Shown piece after piece: positions 17,635-27,400 of a DNA stretch of 47,769 nt. Numbering within the stretch: position 1 is the first letter of the stretch; every line of letters begins with the position of its first letter. The stretch comes from Clostridia bacterium (GTDB taxonomy: Bacteria; Bacillota; Clostridia; Oscillospirales; CAG-272): NCBI GenBank assembly GCA_017622085.1, contig JAGARU010000145.1, forward strand, positions 1 through 47,769, in the 5' to 3' direction. The translations under genes were made by a program, and so were the position numbers. The notes beneath the pieces were generated by a model. It made no database searches, was not told where the DNA came from, and worked only from the letters and a program-made list of their open reading frames with translations.

Positions 17635-18798
17635 TTATTTAGTGCGTTTGATAATTTGAATTTCTTCAAAAATGCGGCGAGGACTCTTCCATAATGCACA
17701 CAGAAGACGCCAAATCAAAAAACCGGGAATCAAAATCTTATGTTTATAAACAATTGGATGATATACCTTATAAGTTTCCATTGAGGGAACAAGCCGACGA
17801 AAGCAATACCGCAATTTCACACCAAATGTTATCTTTCGGTCTTTGCCCATGTCAGAAAGGCGCCCCATAACAGCATAATCCGCGCGCCCAAATGTCCCGG
17901 AACTGAGATAAAAGAGCAAAAGCTCCCGGTCTGTCTCTGTTAAGGGTTCTGCTTGTTCGGATAAAAACAGTTTCTCTGCCAAAGCACGTGTCGTACGCTC
18001 GAAGCGAGCAATCTCTAACTTTTCCAACTCATGGTAAATATATGTCCAGTTAAGAGTCGATCCATGCTTGGAAAGAAAAACATGTACATCCATTAAAGAA
18101 CGGATACCGTTACCGCTTCCGGAAAAATGTTTATATGCGTGAGATACAAAATAAACATAAAAGTCCTCCTCAGACATTGCACGTTCATACGAACCAACAC
18201 GCAACAAACGTTTCTCTACATCCAAGTAGTATGCACGAAATCGTCGAATACGCTCAATATCTTCATACAGAACATGATGTATCTCAAAATGCACTCGAGG
18301 GGCTTTACTATAATCGTCAGGAACGCCAAGGCCATAGGCATTCACATCATAACCGCGCGCCTCCATGAAAGTGCGAAGAGGAGCACGGCCATTGGAATCA
18401 ATTAAAATATCGTTATCCACCATTTGGCGCATACCAAGTCGAGGATAGTCCTGTTGAAGGACGGCGCCTTTTAAAGGAAGATACCAAATATTATTATCGT
18501 TAAAAAACTGAAAAATCGCTTCTCGTTCCAAATCATAGGCTACAAGCATTTGCATAACACGGGTGTATGAAATGCGGAGACGCTGATTTAACTCAGGGTA
18601 AGCAGAAAGTGGCTCCGAAGCGCATTGTTCTAACGCCATGTAAACAATGGATTGCATGGAATGCATTTCAGCAATCCGACAAACTGTCGGAAGGTCCATT
18701 TCTTGCACCCGTAAAGGATCCGGAGAAGCGTCATGAAGAGCACAGCTGGCCAAGTAGATCATATCAAGGCCGGAGGCCAACAGTTTTTCTTGCTCCAC
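17635..18798 (-). CDS. PF14907-type nucleotidyltransferase (putative peptide/protein modifier)
   Basis: The 387-residue product, GTG start behind AAAGGATAAACTGAA, resembles the uncharacterised nucleotidyltransferase family PF14907. The hallmark stretch is WYLPLKGAVLQQDYPRLGMRQMVDNDILID (nucleotidyltransferase G-x-D-x-D type, here D-N-D), followed by HFEIHHVLYED and VSHAYKHFSGSG. Known members co-occur with lasso-peptide and HprK/PqqD cassettes and are implicated in tailoring. Here it is the last gene of the peptide cassette and abuts the Wzz gene. A sampled line at 18121-18180 has 21 G+C in 60, against 31 in 60 for a line of the neighbouring peptidase gene, so it may have a separate origin. 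The reaction (nucleotidyl or sugar-phosphate transfer) is not known. Confidence 0.82.
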   Translation of the reverse strand: MEQEKLLASGLDMIYLASCALHDASPDPLRVQEMDLPTVCRIAEMHSMQSIVYMALEQCASEPLSAYPELNQRLRISYTRVMQMLVAYDLEREAIFQFFNDNNIWYLPLKGAVLQQDYPRLGMRQMVDNDILIDSNGRAPLRTFMEARGYDVNAYGLGVPDDYSKAPRVHFEIHHVLYEDIERIRRFRAYYLDVEKRLLRVGSYERAMSEEDFYVYFVSHAYKHFSGSGNGIRSLMDVHVFLSKHGSTLNWTYIYHELEKLEIARFERTTRALAEKLFLSEQAEPLTETDRELLLFYLSSGTFGRADYAVMGRLSDMGKDRKITFGVKLRYCFRRLVPSMETYKVYHPIVYKHKILIPGFLIWRLLCALWKSPRRIFEEIQIIKRTK

Positions 18799-18825
18799 TT
18801 CAGTTTATCCTTTCTAACCACGTAT

Positions 18826-19287
18826 CTATCGCTTGACCATATGATGGACAAGGCCCTTCAGTTTGCGCCACAAGTACCGTTCCGGGAGAATCCAGTGCCA
18901 TAGGCGGCAGTAGAGACGATAGGACAACTCCTTTACAGAATGCTCCTTGCCGTCTCGGGTAAAGGCGGTTACCACGGCAATGACCTGAGAATGGGAAATG
19001 CCGGGCTCCCGGGTAAAGAGGTTATCGCCAATGCAAGTATAGGTATCTCCTACACGAATGACCCGGTGAAGGACGTAGTGTCCGTCTTCCCGTTGATAGA
19101 GCGGAAGATCATACCGTTTAAGGCGTGGAGGAGGTGCGGACAGTGTGACGGTATCCCTACCCTGGCGTAGCATGGGACGCATGCTGATACCGCGAGGAGA
19201 GATGCACACCGATTGACCGGATGCCAGGCGCTCCCGAATTAACGGGATAAGGGCATCCAGCTCCGTTAAAGTCACGCGTTCTGCCAT
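18826..19287 (-). CDS. S24/S26-family (signal-peptidase-like) protein
   Basis: The 153-residue protein shows the serine box of S26/S24 peptidases (SPRGISMRPMLRQG, Ser of SM) and the later VLHRVIRVGDTYTCIGDN box, followed by a basic C-terminus. There is no obvious N-terminal TM helix of the kind signal peptidase I uses. A lysine at the normal general-base position is unclear (RLKRYDLPLY is the best candidate), so catalysis is not certain. Related small proteins are common in PqqD/HprK-like cassettes, where they may cleave the leader of the modified peptide (inference). The start lies two bases after the stop of the repeat protein; its ribosome binding site sits inside that gene. Confidence 0.78.
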   Translation of the reverse strand: MAERVTLTELDALIPLIRERLASGQSVCISPRGISMRPMLRQGRDTVTLSAPPPRLKRYDLPLYQREDGHYVLHRVIRVGDTYTCIGDNLFTREPGISHSQVIAVVTAFTRDGKEHSVKELSYRLYCRLWHWILPERYLWRKLKGLVHHMVKR

Positions 19288-19289
19288 AC

Positions 19290-20231
19290 TTATTTTCCGC
19301 CGACCAAGTCATCGAGGTCGATATTACCACCGCTACCGATTTCCTGATCCTTTTGAGCAGCGTCGTAATCCGCTTTTGCAGCATTATACCAGGCAAAGAA
19401 ATCTTCCATGGAAGCAAAGGTCATGAAGTACGCTTGCTGGTCTGCGGGAGAAAGTGCTATGTACTCTTCGTAGGTAAGCACTGCGGGTTCTGCCGGCGGG
19501 GTTGCCACAGGAGTAGTTGCTACGGGAGTAGTTACCACGGGAGTGGTTGCTACAGGAGTAGTCGACACGGGAGTAGTCGACACAGGTGTGGTTGCCACAG
19601 GAGTGGTTGCTACGGGGGTAGTTGCTACAGGGGTAGTTACCACGGGGGTGGTTGCTACAGGAGTTGTTGCCACGGGAGTAGTCGCTACAGGAGTAGTTAC
19701 CACGGGGGTGGTTGCTACAGGAGTAGTTACCACGGGCGTGGTTATCACAGGAGTCGTTGCTACAGGAGTGGTTGCTACAGGGGTAGTTACCACGGGAGTG
19801 GTTATCACAGGAGTTGTTGCCACAGGAGTGGTTGCTACAGGGGTAGTTGCTACAGGAGTTGTTGCCGCGGGAGTGGTCTCTACGGGAGTGGTCTCTACGG
19901 GGGTAGTTGCTACAGGAGTTGTTGCCGCGGGAGTAGTCGCTACAGGAGTAGTTACCACAGGCGTGGTTATCACAGGAGTAGTTGCTACAGGAGTGGTTAC
20001 CACGGGAGTGGTTACAACAGGAGTGTATACCACGGGAGTGGTTGCTACGGGAGTAGTTTCTACAGGCGTTGTTGCCGCCGGAGTTGTTTCAACCGGGGTC
20101 GTGGGTGTGGGGGTGGTTGCTACAGGGGTGGTAACTTCGGGTGTATGGTTACCGAAAAACACCACTGCACAAATGGCAATGAGACATGCTACGGCAATAA
20201 TAGCCGCGCAAACCCATTTGTTTTTATTCAT
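19290..20231 (-). CDS. Membrane-anchored Thr/Pro repeat protein (43 xxTTP units)
   Basis: The 313-residue product starts at ATG 20231 with GAAAGGAAA ten bases upstream. A single TM helix (residues about 6-27, no clear signal-peptidase site) is followed by 43 pentapeptide units of type VATTP/VVTTP/VETTP/AATTP (residues 32-246). A 60-residue C-terminal domain follows (YEEYIALSPADQQAYF, FFAWYNAAKADYDAAQ), ending in an acidic Gly-rich tail (GSGGNIDLDDLVGGK). The repeat should form a stiff, extended, mucin-like stalk exposed outside the membrane and is a natural target for O-glycosylation. Its place between the PqqD and peptidase genes makes it a member, and perhaps the substrate, of the cassette. 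Repeat number is probably variable between strains. Confidence 0.82.
   Translation of the reverse strand: MNKNKWVCAAIIAVACLIAICAVVFFGNHTPEVTTPVATTPTPTTPVETTPAATTPVETTPVATTPVVYTPVVTTPVVTTPVATTPVITTPVVTTPVATTPAATTPVATTPVETTPVETTPAATTPVATTPVATTPVATTPVITTPVVTTPVATTPVATTPVITTPVVTTPVATTPVVTTPVATTPVATTPVATTPVVTTPVATTPVATTPVATTPVSTTPVSTTPVATTPVVTTPVATTPVATPPAEPAVLTYEEYIALSPADQQAYFMTFASMEDFFAWYNAAKADYDAAQKDQEIGSGGNIDLDDLVGGK
19494..20138 (-). repeat. 43-unit, 15-bp tandem repeat encoding xxTTP
   Basis: Units of 15 bases alternate mainly between gcc/gta/att/gaa-type first codons and a fixed Thr-Thr-Pro part. On the plus strand the recurring core reads ggagtagttgctaca with frequent single-base changes. 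Higher-order blocks recur (VATTP-VITTP-VVTTP), which suggests expansion by unequal crossing-over. The array is open in several frames, which creates long spurious reading frames on the opposite strand. Confidence 0.95.
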
Positions 20232-20322
20232 AAGGAGAGTTTCCTTTCCTGGTATACTCAAAGTTAGCCGATCCAAACGCAACGGCAAGGACATCCCCTG
20301 CCGCCACGTCAAGAGCGGGATC

Positions 20323-20586
20323 TTATTCCAAGCAACCGGCTTGATTTAACCGTTCCAGGTACGCGTCCACATCGGACAGCGCAACCTCGAGGGTTACATC
20401 GTACTCATTGGTGAGTGCCGTTGCCAATTCTTCGCGGGTGCTTCCCTGTTCCAAAAGATGCCAGAGCATAAGCCCGGTTTCGTTCAGGGTAAGCATACCG
20501 TTGAAGTTCAAGGTTTCCTCGGCCAAGGGTAACACGACCCAAGTGCCGGCAACCTGACGCAATGCAAAGTTCTCTTTTATTTTCAT
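20323..20586 (-). CDS. PqqD-like peptide-recognition protein
   Basis: This 87-residue protein fits the PqqD family in length and pattern: MKIKENFALRQVAGTWVVLPL (beta-hairpin), FNGMLTLNETGLMLWHLL (the conserved N-x-T/S-x-x-x-L-W-x-L helix), STREELATALTNEYD and VDAYLERLNQAGCLE. PqqD-type RRE domains bind the leader of ribosomal peptide precursors and present them to the modifying enzyme. Here the obvious partner is the 45-residue peptide encoded 0.7 kb upstream, and the HprK-like kinase whose stop overlaps this ATG (ATGA). Cytosolic, no TM. Confidence 0.9.
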   Translation of the reverse strand: MKIKENFALRQVAGTWVVLPLAEETLNFNGMLTLNETGLMLWHLLEQGSTREELATALTNEYDVTLEVALSDVDAYLERLNQAGCLE

Positions 20587-21290
20587 AAATTAGCCTCCTC
20601 TGCACCGCGGCGCATCGTTTCGTAACTGAGCTGAGCCGCTTCGGGCTCAGGTAAGTTGTAAAGCTCGTACACGGGGATATCCCGGATGAGCTGATTGACC
20701 AGATTCAACAGTTTGTCCAAATTTTCGACTTTTTTGAACCTCCAAGGAGTCTGGCCGAGAATTCGCGCGGCTGCTTCCTGTGGGGGCAGTCGCCGAATTT
20801 CATTGGTTTTTCCTCTGCGCAGAAAGCAAATTCCGGCGAGAGGCACTTTCATATTGATGTTAATGCCGTCCTTGCCACACCAAGGCGTGCCGTAGGCGAA
20901 CCAACGACCGTCCAGCAAGCGAAGAGCCGGCTTGTCATCGTTAAATACCTTAGCATTCTCCCCAAAGGTAGACTGCCAAAGGCGCGTATGGGTGGATTTG
21001 CCCATACCGCTGGGGCCGGAGAACAAATATGCTCTGCCGTCCAGCTCTACGGCCGACGCATGAAGCATCATGCCGTTAAAATCCATGAGCTTGAAATAAA
21101 ACTGAGAACCGGATTCCATATAGATAGCTTTCTCATAAGAAAGAGAAGGCCACTTTTCAGGATGATAATATTGCTGTTCTAAAACAATATCCGGACTTCC
21201 CTGTTCTTCTGTTCGATACCCCTCACAGAGGGGGGCTAGGCCCCCCTCTTCGGGGATATCAACTAAAAGATCAGAAATTGCGCAGCGCAT
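20583..21290 (-). CDS. HprK-like (PEP carboxykinase-fold) kinase of peptide-modification type
   Basis: The 235-residue protein has Walker A GPSGMGKST (residues 92-100) preceded by LHASAVELDGRAYLF. FNDDKPALR follows (Asp pair 118-119), then YGTPWCGKDGININ. These are the features of HPr kinase/phosphorylase-like proteins that lack the N-terminal domain of true HprK (about 310 residues). True HprK acts on HPr. Short relatives next to PqqD or lasso genes phosphorylate or otherwise modify peptide side chains (PadeK type), and HprK-related/PqqD pairs also occur inside EPS loci. The ribosome binding site is weak and overlaps the stop of the peptide gene (AAAGAG), suggesting coupling. A G6/C6 hairpin lies in codons 14-21. 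Confidence 0.88.
   Translation of the reverse strand: MRCAISDLLVDIPEEGGLAPLCEGYRTEEQGSPDIVLEQQYYHPEKWPSLSYEKAIYMESGSQFYFKLMDFNGMMLHASAVELDGRAYLFSGPSGMGKSTHTRLWQSTFGENAKVFNDDKPALRLLDGRWFAYGTPWCGKDGININMKVPLAGICFLRRGKTNEIRRLPPQEAAARILGQTPWRFKKVENLDKLLNLVNQLIRDIPVYELYNLPEPEAAQLSYETMRRGAEEANL
21227..21249 (-). other. Strong GC hairpin inside the kinase coding start
   Basis: AGAGGGGGG pairs perfectly with CCCCCCTCT around a five-base loop, about 40 bases downstream of the kinase start codon. The G6 and C6 tracts are also slip-prone. On the mRNA this would be a very stable 9-bp stem close to the ribosome entry zone. Confidence 0.7.
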
Positions 21291-21304
21291 TTTGAAGAAA
21301 CTCT

Positions 21305-21442
21305 TTAGTGAAGATCGCCTTCATAGTCGCCAACACCACTACCACCAGTAGTAGGGCCGTCAAGAGGAAGATCATCCATTATGGTGTCCTCAATCCGAAA
21401 ATCAATTACTTCAGCCAGAGGTGCAACATATTCTTTTTTCAT
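21305..21442 (-). CDS. 45-residue precursor-like peptide of the PqqD/HprK cassette
   Basis: A short gene starts at ATG 21440-21442 with a near-perfect AAGGAGG five bases upstream and ends at TAA 21305-21307. The N-terminal half MKKEYVAPLAEVIDFRIEDT is leader-like: Y-x-x-P-L at residues 5-9 recalls the Y-x-x-P motif recognised by lasso RRE proteins. The C-terminal half (IMDDLPLDGPTTGGSGVGDY and onward to EGDLH) is rich in Gly, Asp, Thr and Ser, like a core or a modified tail. It lies 15 bases after the giant adhesin stop and 15 bases before the kinase start. The combination of ribosome binding site, spacing and neighbours makes it a real gene. The chemical fate of the peptide is unknown; it could also be a small structural or signalling peptide. 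Confidence 0.8.
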   Translation of the reverse strand: MKKEYVAPLAEVIDFRIEDTIMDDLPLDGPTTGGSGVGDYEGDLH

Positions 21443-21457
21443 ATTATCCTCCTTCAA

Positions 21458-24400
21458 TTATTCGGTAACCGTGGGAACTTCGATCGAGTAGTCGAGAGTT
21501 ACACTGCTTGCACTCGCACCAGCAACACTTACCGTATAATTTGTATACAGCACATCATTATTGAGTGCACTATTGTCAAGGCCATTTACATTCACGTAAA
21601 TAACCTTTCCGGACTGTGTCGCCACAGCTGCGTATTCGGCAATTGTAGCATCCGAAATCGTATGCGTCTTAACATCGTCAGCACTGTTCTTCATCCAAAG
21701 AGCAAACTGAAGAGTCACTCCGGTAGATGCGCTACCCTTTGCGAGCAAGGTATATGCTTCCGTATTGGTGAACTCAAGACGAGTTACGTACTGTCTCTTT
21801 GCGTCGGAGATGGACTTAACACCAATCTTCAATGCAAATTCGAAGAATCTGTATCCGCCTGTGGTTGCATCATACATAGCAAGGTGAGTAGTGATGTTGC
21901 GAAGCATGAGGTGAGCCATCGGAACTACAAGTACACCTTCACCATTCTTAGTGTCGATGATCACGCCACCGAAGGATGCTACGTAGCTTGCGGTCAAGGT
22001 CTTACCGTCGAGGTCAAGGTATACGCCGTCAGGAATAACAACGTAGGTTTCCTGTACATCGCTAGTAAGAACAACCGTTGCGGGAGGTACCATTGCATCT
22101 GCTGCGGTGATAGCCTCAGCCAGGGTTGCATAAAGCACACCGTTAACCTTTGCTGCAGCCAAAGCTACACTATAAGTACCATCCTTATAGTTAACCATGT
22201 AATCTACAAGGTTTGTTACAACATTAAGGCCTTCGGGAGCAGTCAGGGTTGCGGTTGCCGTTGCAATTACAAACTGGCTGTTGGTAATCTCGAAGCCATT
22301 CTTGTCGATTGTAGTTGCCTTGTTGATATCAACAGTTACATCTACTACGTCAGCAAGAAGAGTGATCTTTGTGCCAAGCTCGGGAGTGCCATTGGATGCA
22401 ACAGCCTCTGCCAACGTTGCATAACCAACCTTGCGGTCGGAAGCGCCATTGGAGGTAGCACGTTCAACAACGTAAGCTACTGCGTCAACAACAGTCCATG
22501 TGCCGTCGCCATTGTCCTTGAGAGCTTTCGTCTCAGGAACGAATACTTCGTTTGCCCAGAACTGGTGGTTAACGTCAGCATTAAACGTACCGCCGTTGAC
22601 AATGACCTTTCGGATATTTTGACCATTTGCATTGAAGATCCAAGGCTGTCCGTTGGTGCCAACACCCAGGTTGCCCAAGGTGAAGATACCGCCGTTAATG
22701 GTAACAATTTCGTCACCGGCAGAGTGGATCAAGCAATCCATTGCCTCTTCCAGCTCATAAGTACCACCGTTAATGGTCAACTTAGTGGTAGTATCGAAAG
22801 CGGAGAAGAGAGAATATGCCTTGATACCGCTTGCCTTAATAGATCCGCCACCGGTCGCATCAACAGTCAGATCACCGGAGCCAGCAACAACAACGCCAAT
22901 GTTATACGTGCCAGTCATGCCGGTCATATCGGCAGTGATAGCCTTGCCGTTCAAGTCCAGAGTAATACGCTTATCCTTAACGATCAGCAGACAAGGAATA
23001 TCTTCAACTGCAAGCTTGCCGTCCCAAGTGAGGACAATGTCTTTGCGAAGTACTACAATATCGTCGTCCTGAGCTGCATTGATTGCATCCTGAACAGTTG
23101 CGTAGAGGGTGTTACCAATCTGTGCAACTGCTTCATAAACCCTGTAAGTACCATCTACGTACTTAACAACGTAATTAGCGGAATCAAACGGTGTTACCTC
23201 AGAGCCTTCAGGAGCGGTAAGGGTTGCGTTTTCGTTGTTAAGAATGAACTTCGTGTACTGGCTATTTTCAACCGTTGTAAGCGTAAGTGCATCTTCGATT
23301 GCAAAGCTTACAGTTGCGGTACCCTTCTGCTGAACGTAAACAGGATACGTGCAAGTGTCAAGTGTCCAGTTCTTAATGGTGAAGGTTCTCGCTCCGTAGT
23401 TCTGAGCGTGGATGCCATAGGTTACCTTCGTAAGAGTTACGTTCTCAAACGTTCCGTTGCCGGAGTAGGAAATATTGAACGCTGCTGTACAGTTTTCAAC
23501 TACTATGTCCTTAACGGAAACGCTTGCAACAGAAGAAGGAATGTACAGCATACCGTAAGTATAGTTCTTTGCAGTACAGTTTTCAATAGCAACCTTGTCG
23601 GCACCACGAACAGTAATTGCATAACCAACGGTATTGCCGCCATCGAAGTCACAGCCTTTTACGGTCAAGGTGCCATGTGTACCCTTAGCTTCAGCAATGC
23701 AACCATTTACAAAGTTTACATTCTGGATTGTTACTGTCAAGCTAGTGTTAACGGTCATCGTGCCAGTGTAGTTCTTCTCTGCACCGTCGATGGTGATGTT
23801 CTTGTTGATCGTTACGTTCTCAGTCACGTCAGCAAGAAGTACGATGGTATCGCCTGCGGTTGCAGCTGCGATTGCATCTGCCAAGGATTCAAACTTCGCG
23901 CCATCAGTACCGATCTGTGCTACGTAAGCCTTCTCTACAACCTTGTATGCGCCGTCTGCGTATACAACCTTGTGGTCAGCGATATCGGTTGCAACAGTAA
24001 TACCTGCGATAGCGGTCAAAGTAGCATCCTTGTCGGTCAAGGTGATCGTACCATTACCTGTGATCGTGCCCTTTGCAACAACGTCACCGGCGATGATGAG
24101 CTCAGCGCCGTCAACAAGTGCAGTGGCGTTGTCAATCTCAACCATAGAGGTTTCATCAACGTTAACCTTACCGGCCTTATAGAATACGAACGTAGTTCCG
24201 GTCGTTGCTCCGTTGTGGCGGCTCATCTCATACTTGGTACCGTTAACAATGTTCAGAACAGCATCTGCATGGTCAGCGGAGATCTTGGTAGTCTTTGCCC
24301 AAACGTCGGTTCCGTTGAAGGTAGCCACACCGTTAATGATGAAGTCGCCTGCATAGAAGTCTACGTTAGCGTTGTCATAAGTGTACTTGTTAGTTGCATG

Positions 24401-27400
24401 ACCCGTAACGTTCAGTTCGCCATCCTTGGAGATGTGCAAGTAACCGAATGCTGCAAGAGAATTCTCAATGTTCAGTACGTACTTATGCTGAGTCTTGTCA
24501 GCGCTGTATGCGCTTCCTACCCAACCGGAATAGGTTTCACCGTTTCCACCGATGATAGCATTACCGGAAACGTTAACCGTAACATCACCGAGGGTTATAC
24601 CATTTGCTGTTGCGAATGCTGCAGCAGCATCAGCCTCAGCGTTCTGACCGATACCAACGGAGAAGAAGCCGTCCGCAATAGTAGAACCAACAATTGCATT
24701 TGTTCCGTTGATGAAGCCAACCTTAGCACCATAGAGCTTCGTATCAGCGCCAAGGGTTACACCGTTCATGTAGATCCAGCCTGCGCCGGTTACGTTAGCG
24801 GCAACGTCGGATGCGCCGGTAACGTAAATCGTGCCGTTGTTAGCAAGCGTTGCCACACCGTTTTCATCACGGCAAGCAAAGTTAAAGGTAGAACCGTCTA
24901 CGTTTACAATACCGTCTGCGCCGATGTTTGCAGTCTGGCCGTTAGCCATATAGAAGTTAACGGTTGCGCCGTTCTTAACGTCGAGTACAGCAGCCTTGTC
25001 TGCAATCGTACCGATGTTGATACCATAGCTGGAGTTGTAGCTGTAATCTGCGCCATTGTCAGAGTATACCTTACCGACTGTGAAGGTTGCGCCGTCAACG
25101 ATGATCGTTGCGGGTTTGCCTACGCGGTCAGCGTCGGTGTTATCACGGCCGGAGTAATCCTTGCCGGTGAGTTGGAGCGCTGCAGTGTTGAATACTGCGT
25201 CGTCCTCAACGGTGATCATACCGTTTCCGTAAACGTTGGTCTGCCATGTAGCATGGAGTTTCGCGGTATCGGAAATGGTAATATAACCCATCGTGGTAAC
25301 CTGCATGGTGTAAACCACGGAAGTACCGCTGATGTTGATCGCACCATTGTAGTAGGATTTAACGATACTGTTGCCGCCTGCATCGTGAACGATGGAGTCA
25401 ACTACGTTGATCGTTGCATTCTGACGAGCGTCGAGCTCGGGGATCAGAATTTCTGCATCTTTAATGGTAACTGTTGCATTCTGGAACGTGATTACGGGAA
25501 GTGCGTAGTCGGGAGCATTACCAGTGATGGTGAATTCGATGTCCTTGGTGAACTCGATCTCGGTAGACTTTTCGTCACCGGTTGCGCCGTAAAGGATCGT
25601 GATGGTTTCGCCATCCTGAACTGCTTCGAGGGCTGCTTCGAAAGAGGTATAAGCAGTTTCTCCGATCTTCGCAACGATTTTCTCGGTGCTATAAGTACCG
25701 TTTTCGTAAATGAGCTTATAGCCATCAACAGCCACTACATCAAGGCCTTCGCGGGCAACCAAAGTTGCACCTGCATCAAGCTGAATCGTGCCGCCAACAA
25801 CTACGTTCTCTTCTACAGACATCGTGCCGCCTACAGAGTAAGCATTACCTGCAACTGTAGCATCAAAGTTTTCAACCTTGGTATTACCCTTAAGCTGAAT
25901 GCCATCGCCGGAACGAGATACCGCAACATAGCAGCTCTCGCCGTAACCCCATGCCATATTGGTACAGTCAACCGTTACATCTTCAACAATAAAGTCGGTA
26001 GCGTAGCAGTTGAACATCCAAACAACAGGAGCGCCTTCTGCGACCTTGATGGTACCGTTCTTGATAATTACATTGGTAGTAACTTCAGGACGGATCTGGA
26101 AACCAGAAGTGTTTGTACCCTGAGATCCGGTGCCTGCAGTAATGGTGTAAGTATGGCCGTTAAGGTCAAAGACCATACCGTTCTCCATGAATCTCATACC
26201 TGCACCGCTGACATCGTTCAGCAGAGTAATTGTTGCGCCTTCCAATCTGGGACAATTGGTCGTATACGGTACTGCGTCAATCATATTGTCGTAGTACTCA
26301 ACTTTGCCCTCAGGATATACAGGGTTACCTACAGGGTAAGTTACCATGATTGCGTATTGAGCAATCTTGTACACGCCGTTTTCTTCGTCATAAACAACCT
26401 TGTATCCTTCCTTAGTGGTGGAAAGATTATTTCCCAATCCACCGTCAGATTTTACGGTTGCATTTGTAGAATTAATATTGATTGTACCATTGATAACGCT
26501 ATTGCCGCTTTCGATAAGCTTACCAACATTGTCATCGTATCCCAACGTAATGGTGGTAGCATTTACCGTAGCGTCACTAACTGTTACTTCAGAGCCACGG
26601 TCGGCCTGGAAGTTGGTTGCAGTCAAGATTGCGCCATTTTCAACGGTAACCGTATTCGCCTTAGTGGCGTTTCCGCCATCCCACGCGTGGATGTGATCTG
26701 CAGTCAACGATGCATTTGCACCGGAAACAATCACCTGGCTTGCTCTTGTATTACTATTCCATACATTTACAGTGCCAGCCTTGGCGGTTCCGTATACCTC
26801 GAACCATCCATTGTTCTTAACCTGAATGGTCTTATCTCCGGTAGTAACATCCAGAACACCTCCAGCCTTAACGGTAACAGAACCGCTCAAGTTGTAGAGG
26901 TAACCGGTGTTTACGGTACCGTAGATGTCGAGAACCTTACCATAAACACACATACGATAAGGAACATTCAGAGTTACGTTATTACCAATGGTCATGTGGG
27001 GAATATAGTTCCATCCACCAGTATAACCCAAAGTAATGGTTACGCCACCTTCAACATTGGTAGTGAAGTTGAAATCAACCTGAGTATCACTATCAGCGTA
27101 TACTACATTGTTGGTCGAAACGTCTGCAACAAGCAGAACATAAATGGTATCATTGGAATCCTTGTAATCAGCGAAGAGCTCGCCAAGATCATCGTAGTAG
27201 GCGATGATATTGTCATCCTCGTCACGGACGATCATGGTGAAGTTCTCTACGCTCTCCTGAGAAAGTGTGCCGCCGGTTACGGTTACCTTACCGTAATCCG
27301 TAGACCAGTCTTCGTCAACCCAAGCAATGTTGGTGCTGTCTTCCGCAACGTTCGTGATATCCACGTTGGAAGCGGTGATCGCTGCACCTGCAGTGGAGGA

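Noticed and set aside
19353..20349. Two plus-strand frames of about 270-300 codons over the TTP repeat
   Set aside because: They are produced by the 15-base period of the sense gene; products are low-complexity VATGV- or YRSG-type repeats without start signals.
17635..21442. Complete lasso-peptide cluster
   Set aside because: No asparagine-synthetase-like cyclase, no transglutaminase-fold B2 protease and no ABC exporter are visible, so the term lasso is not justified.
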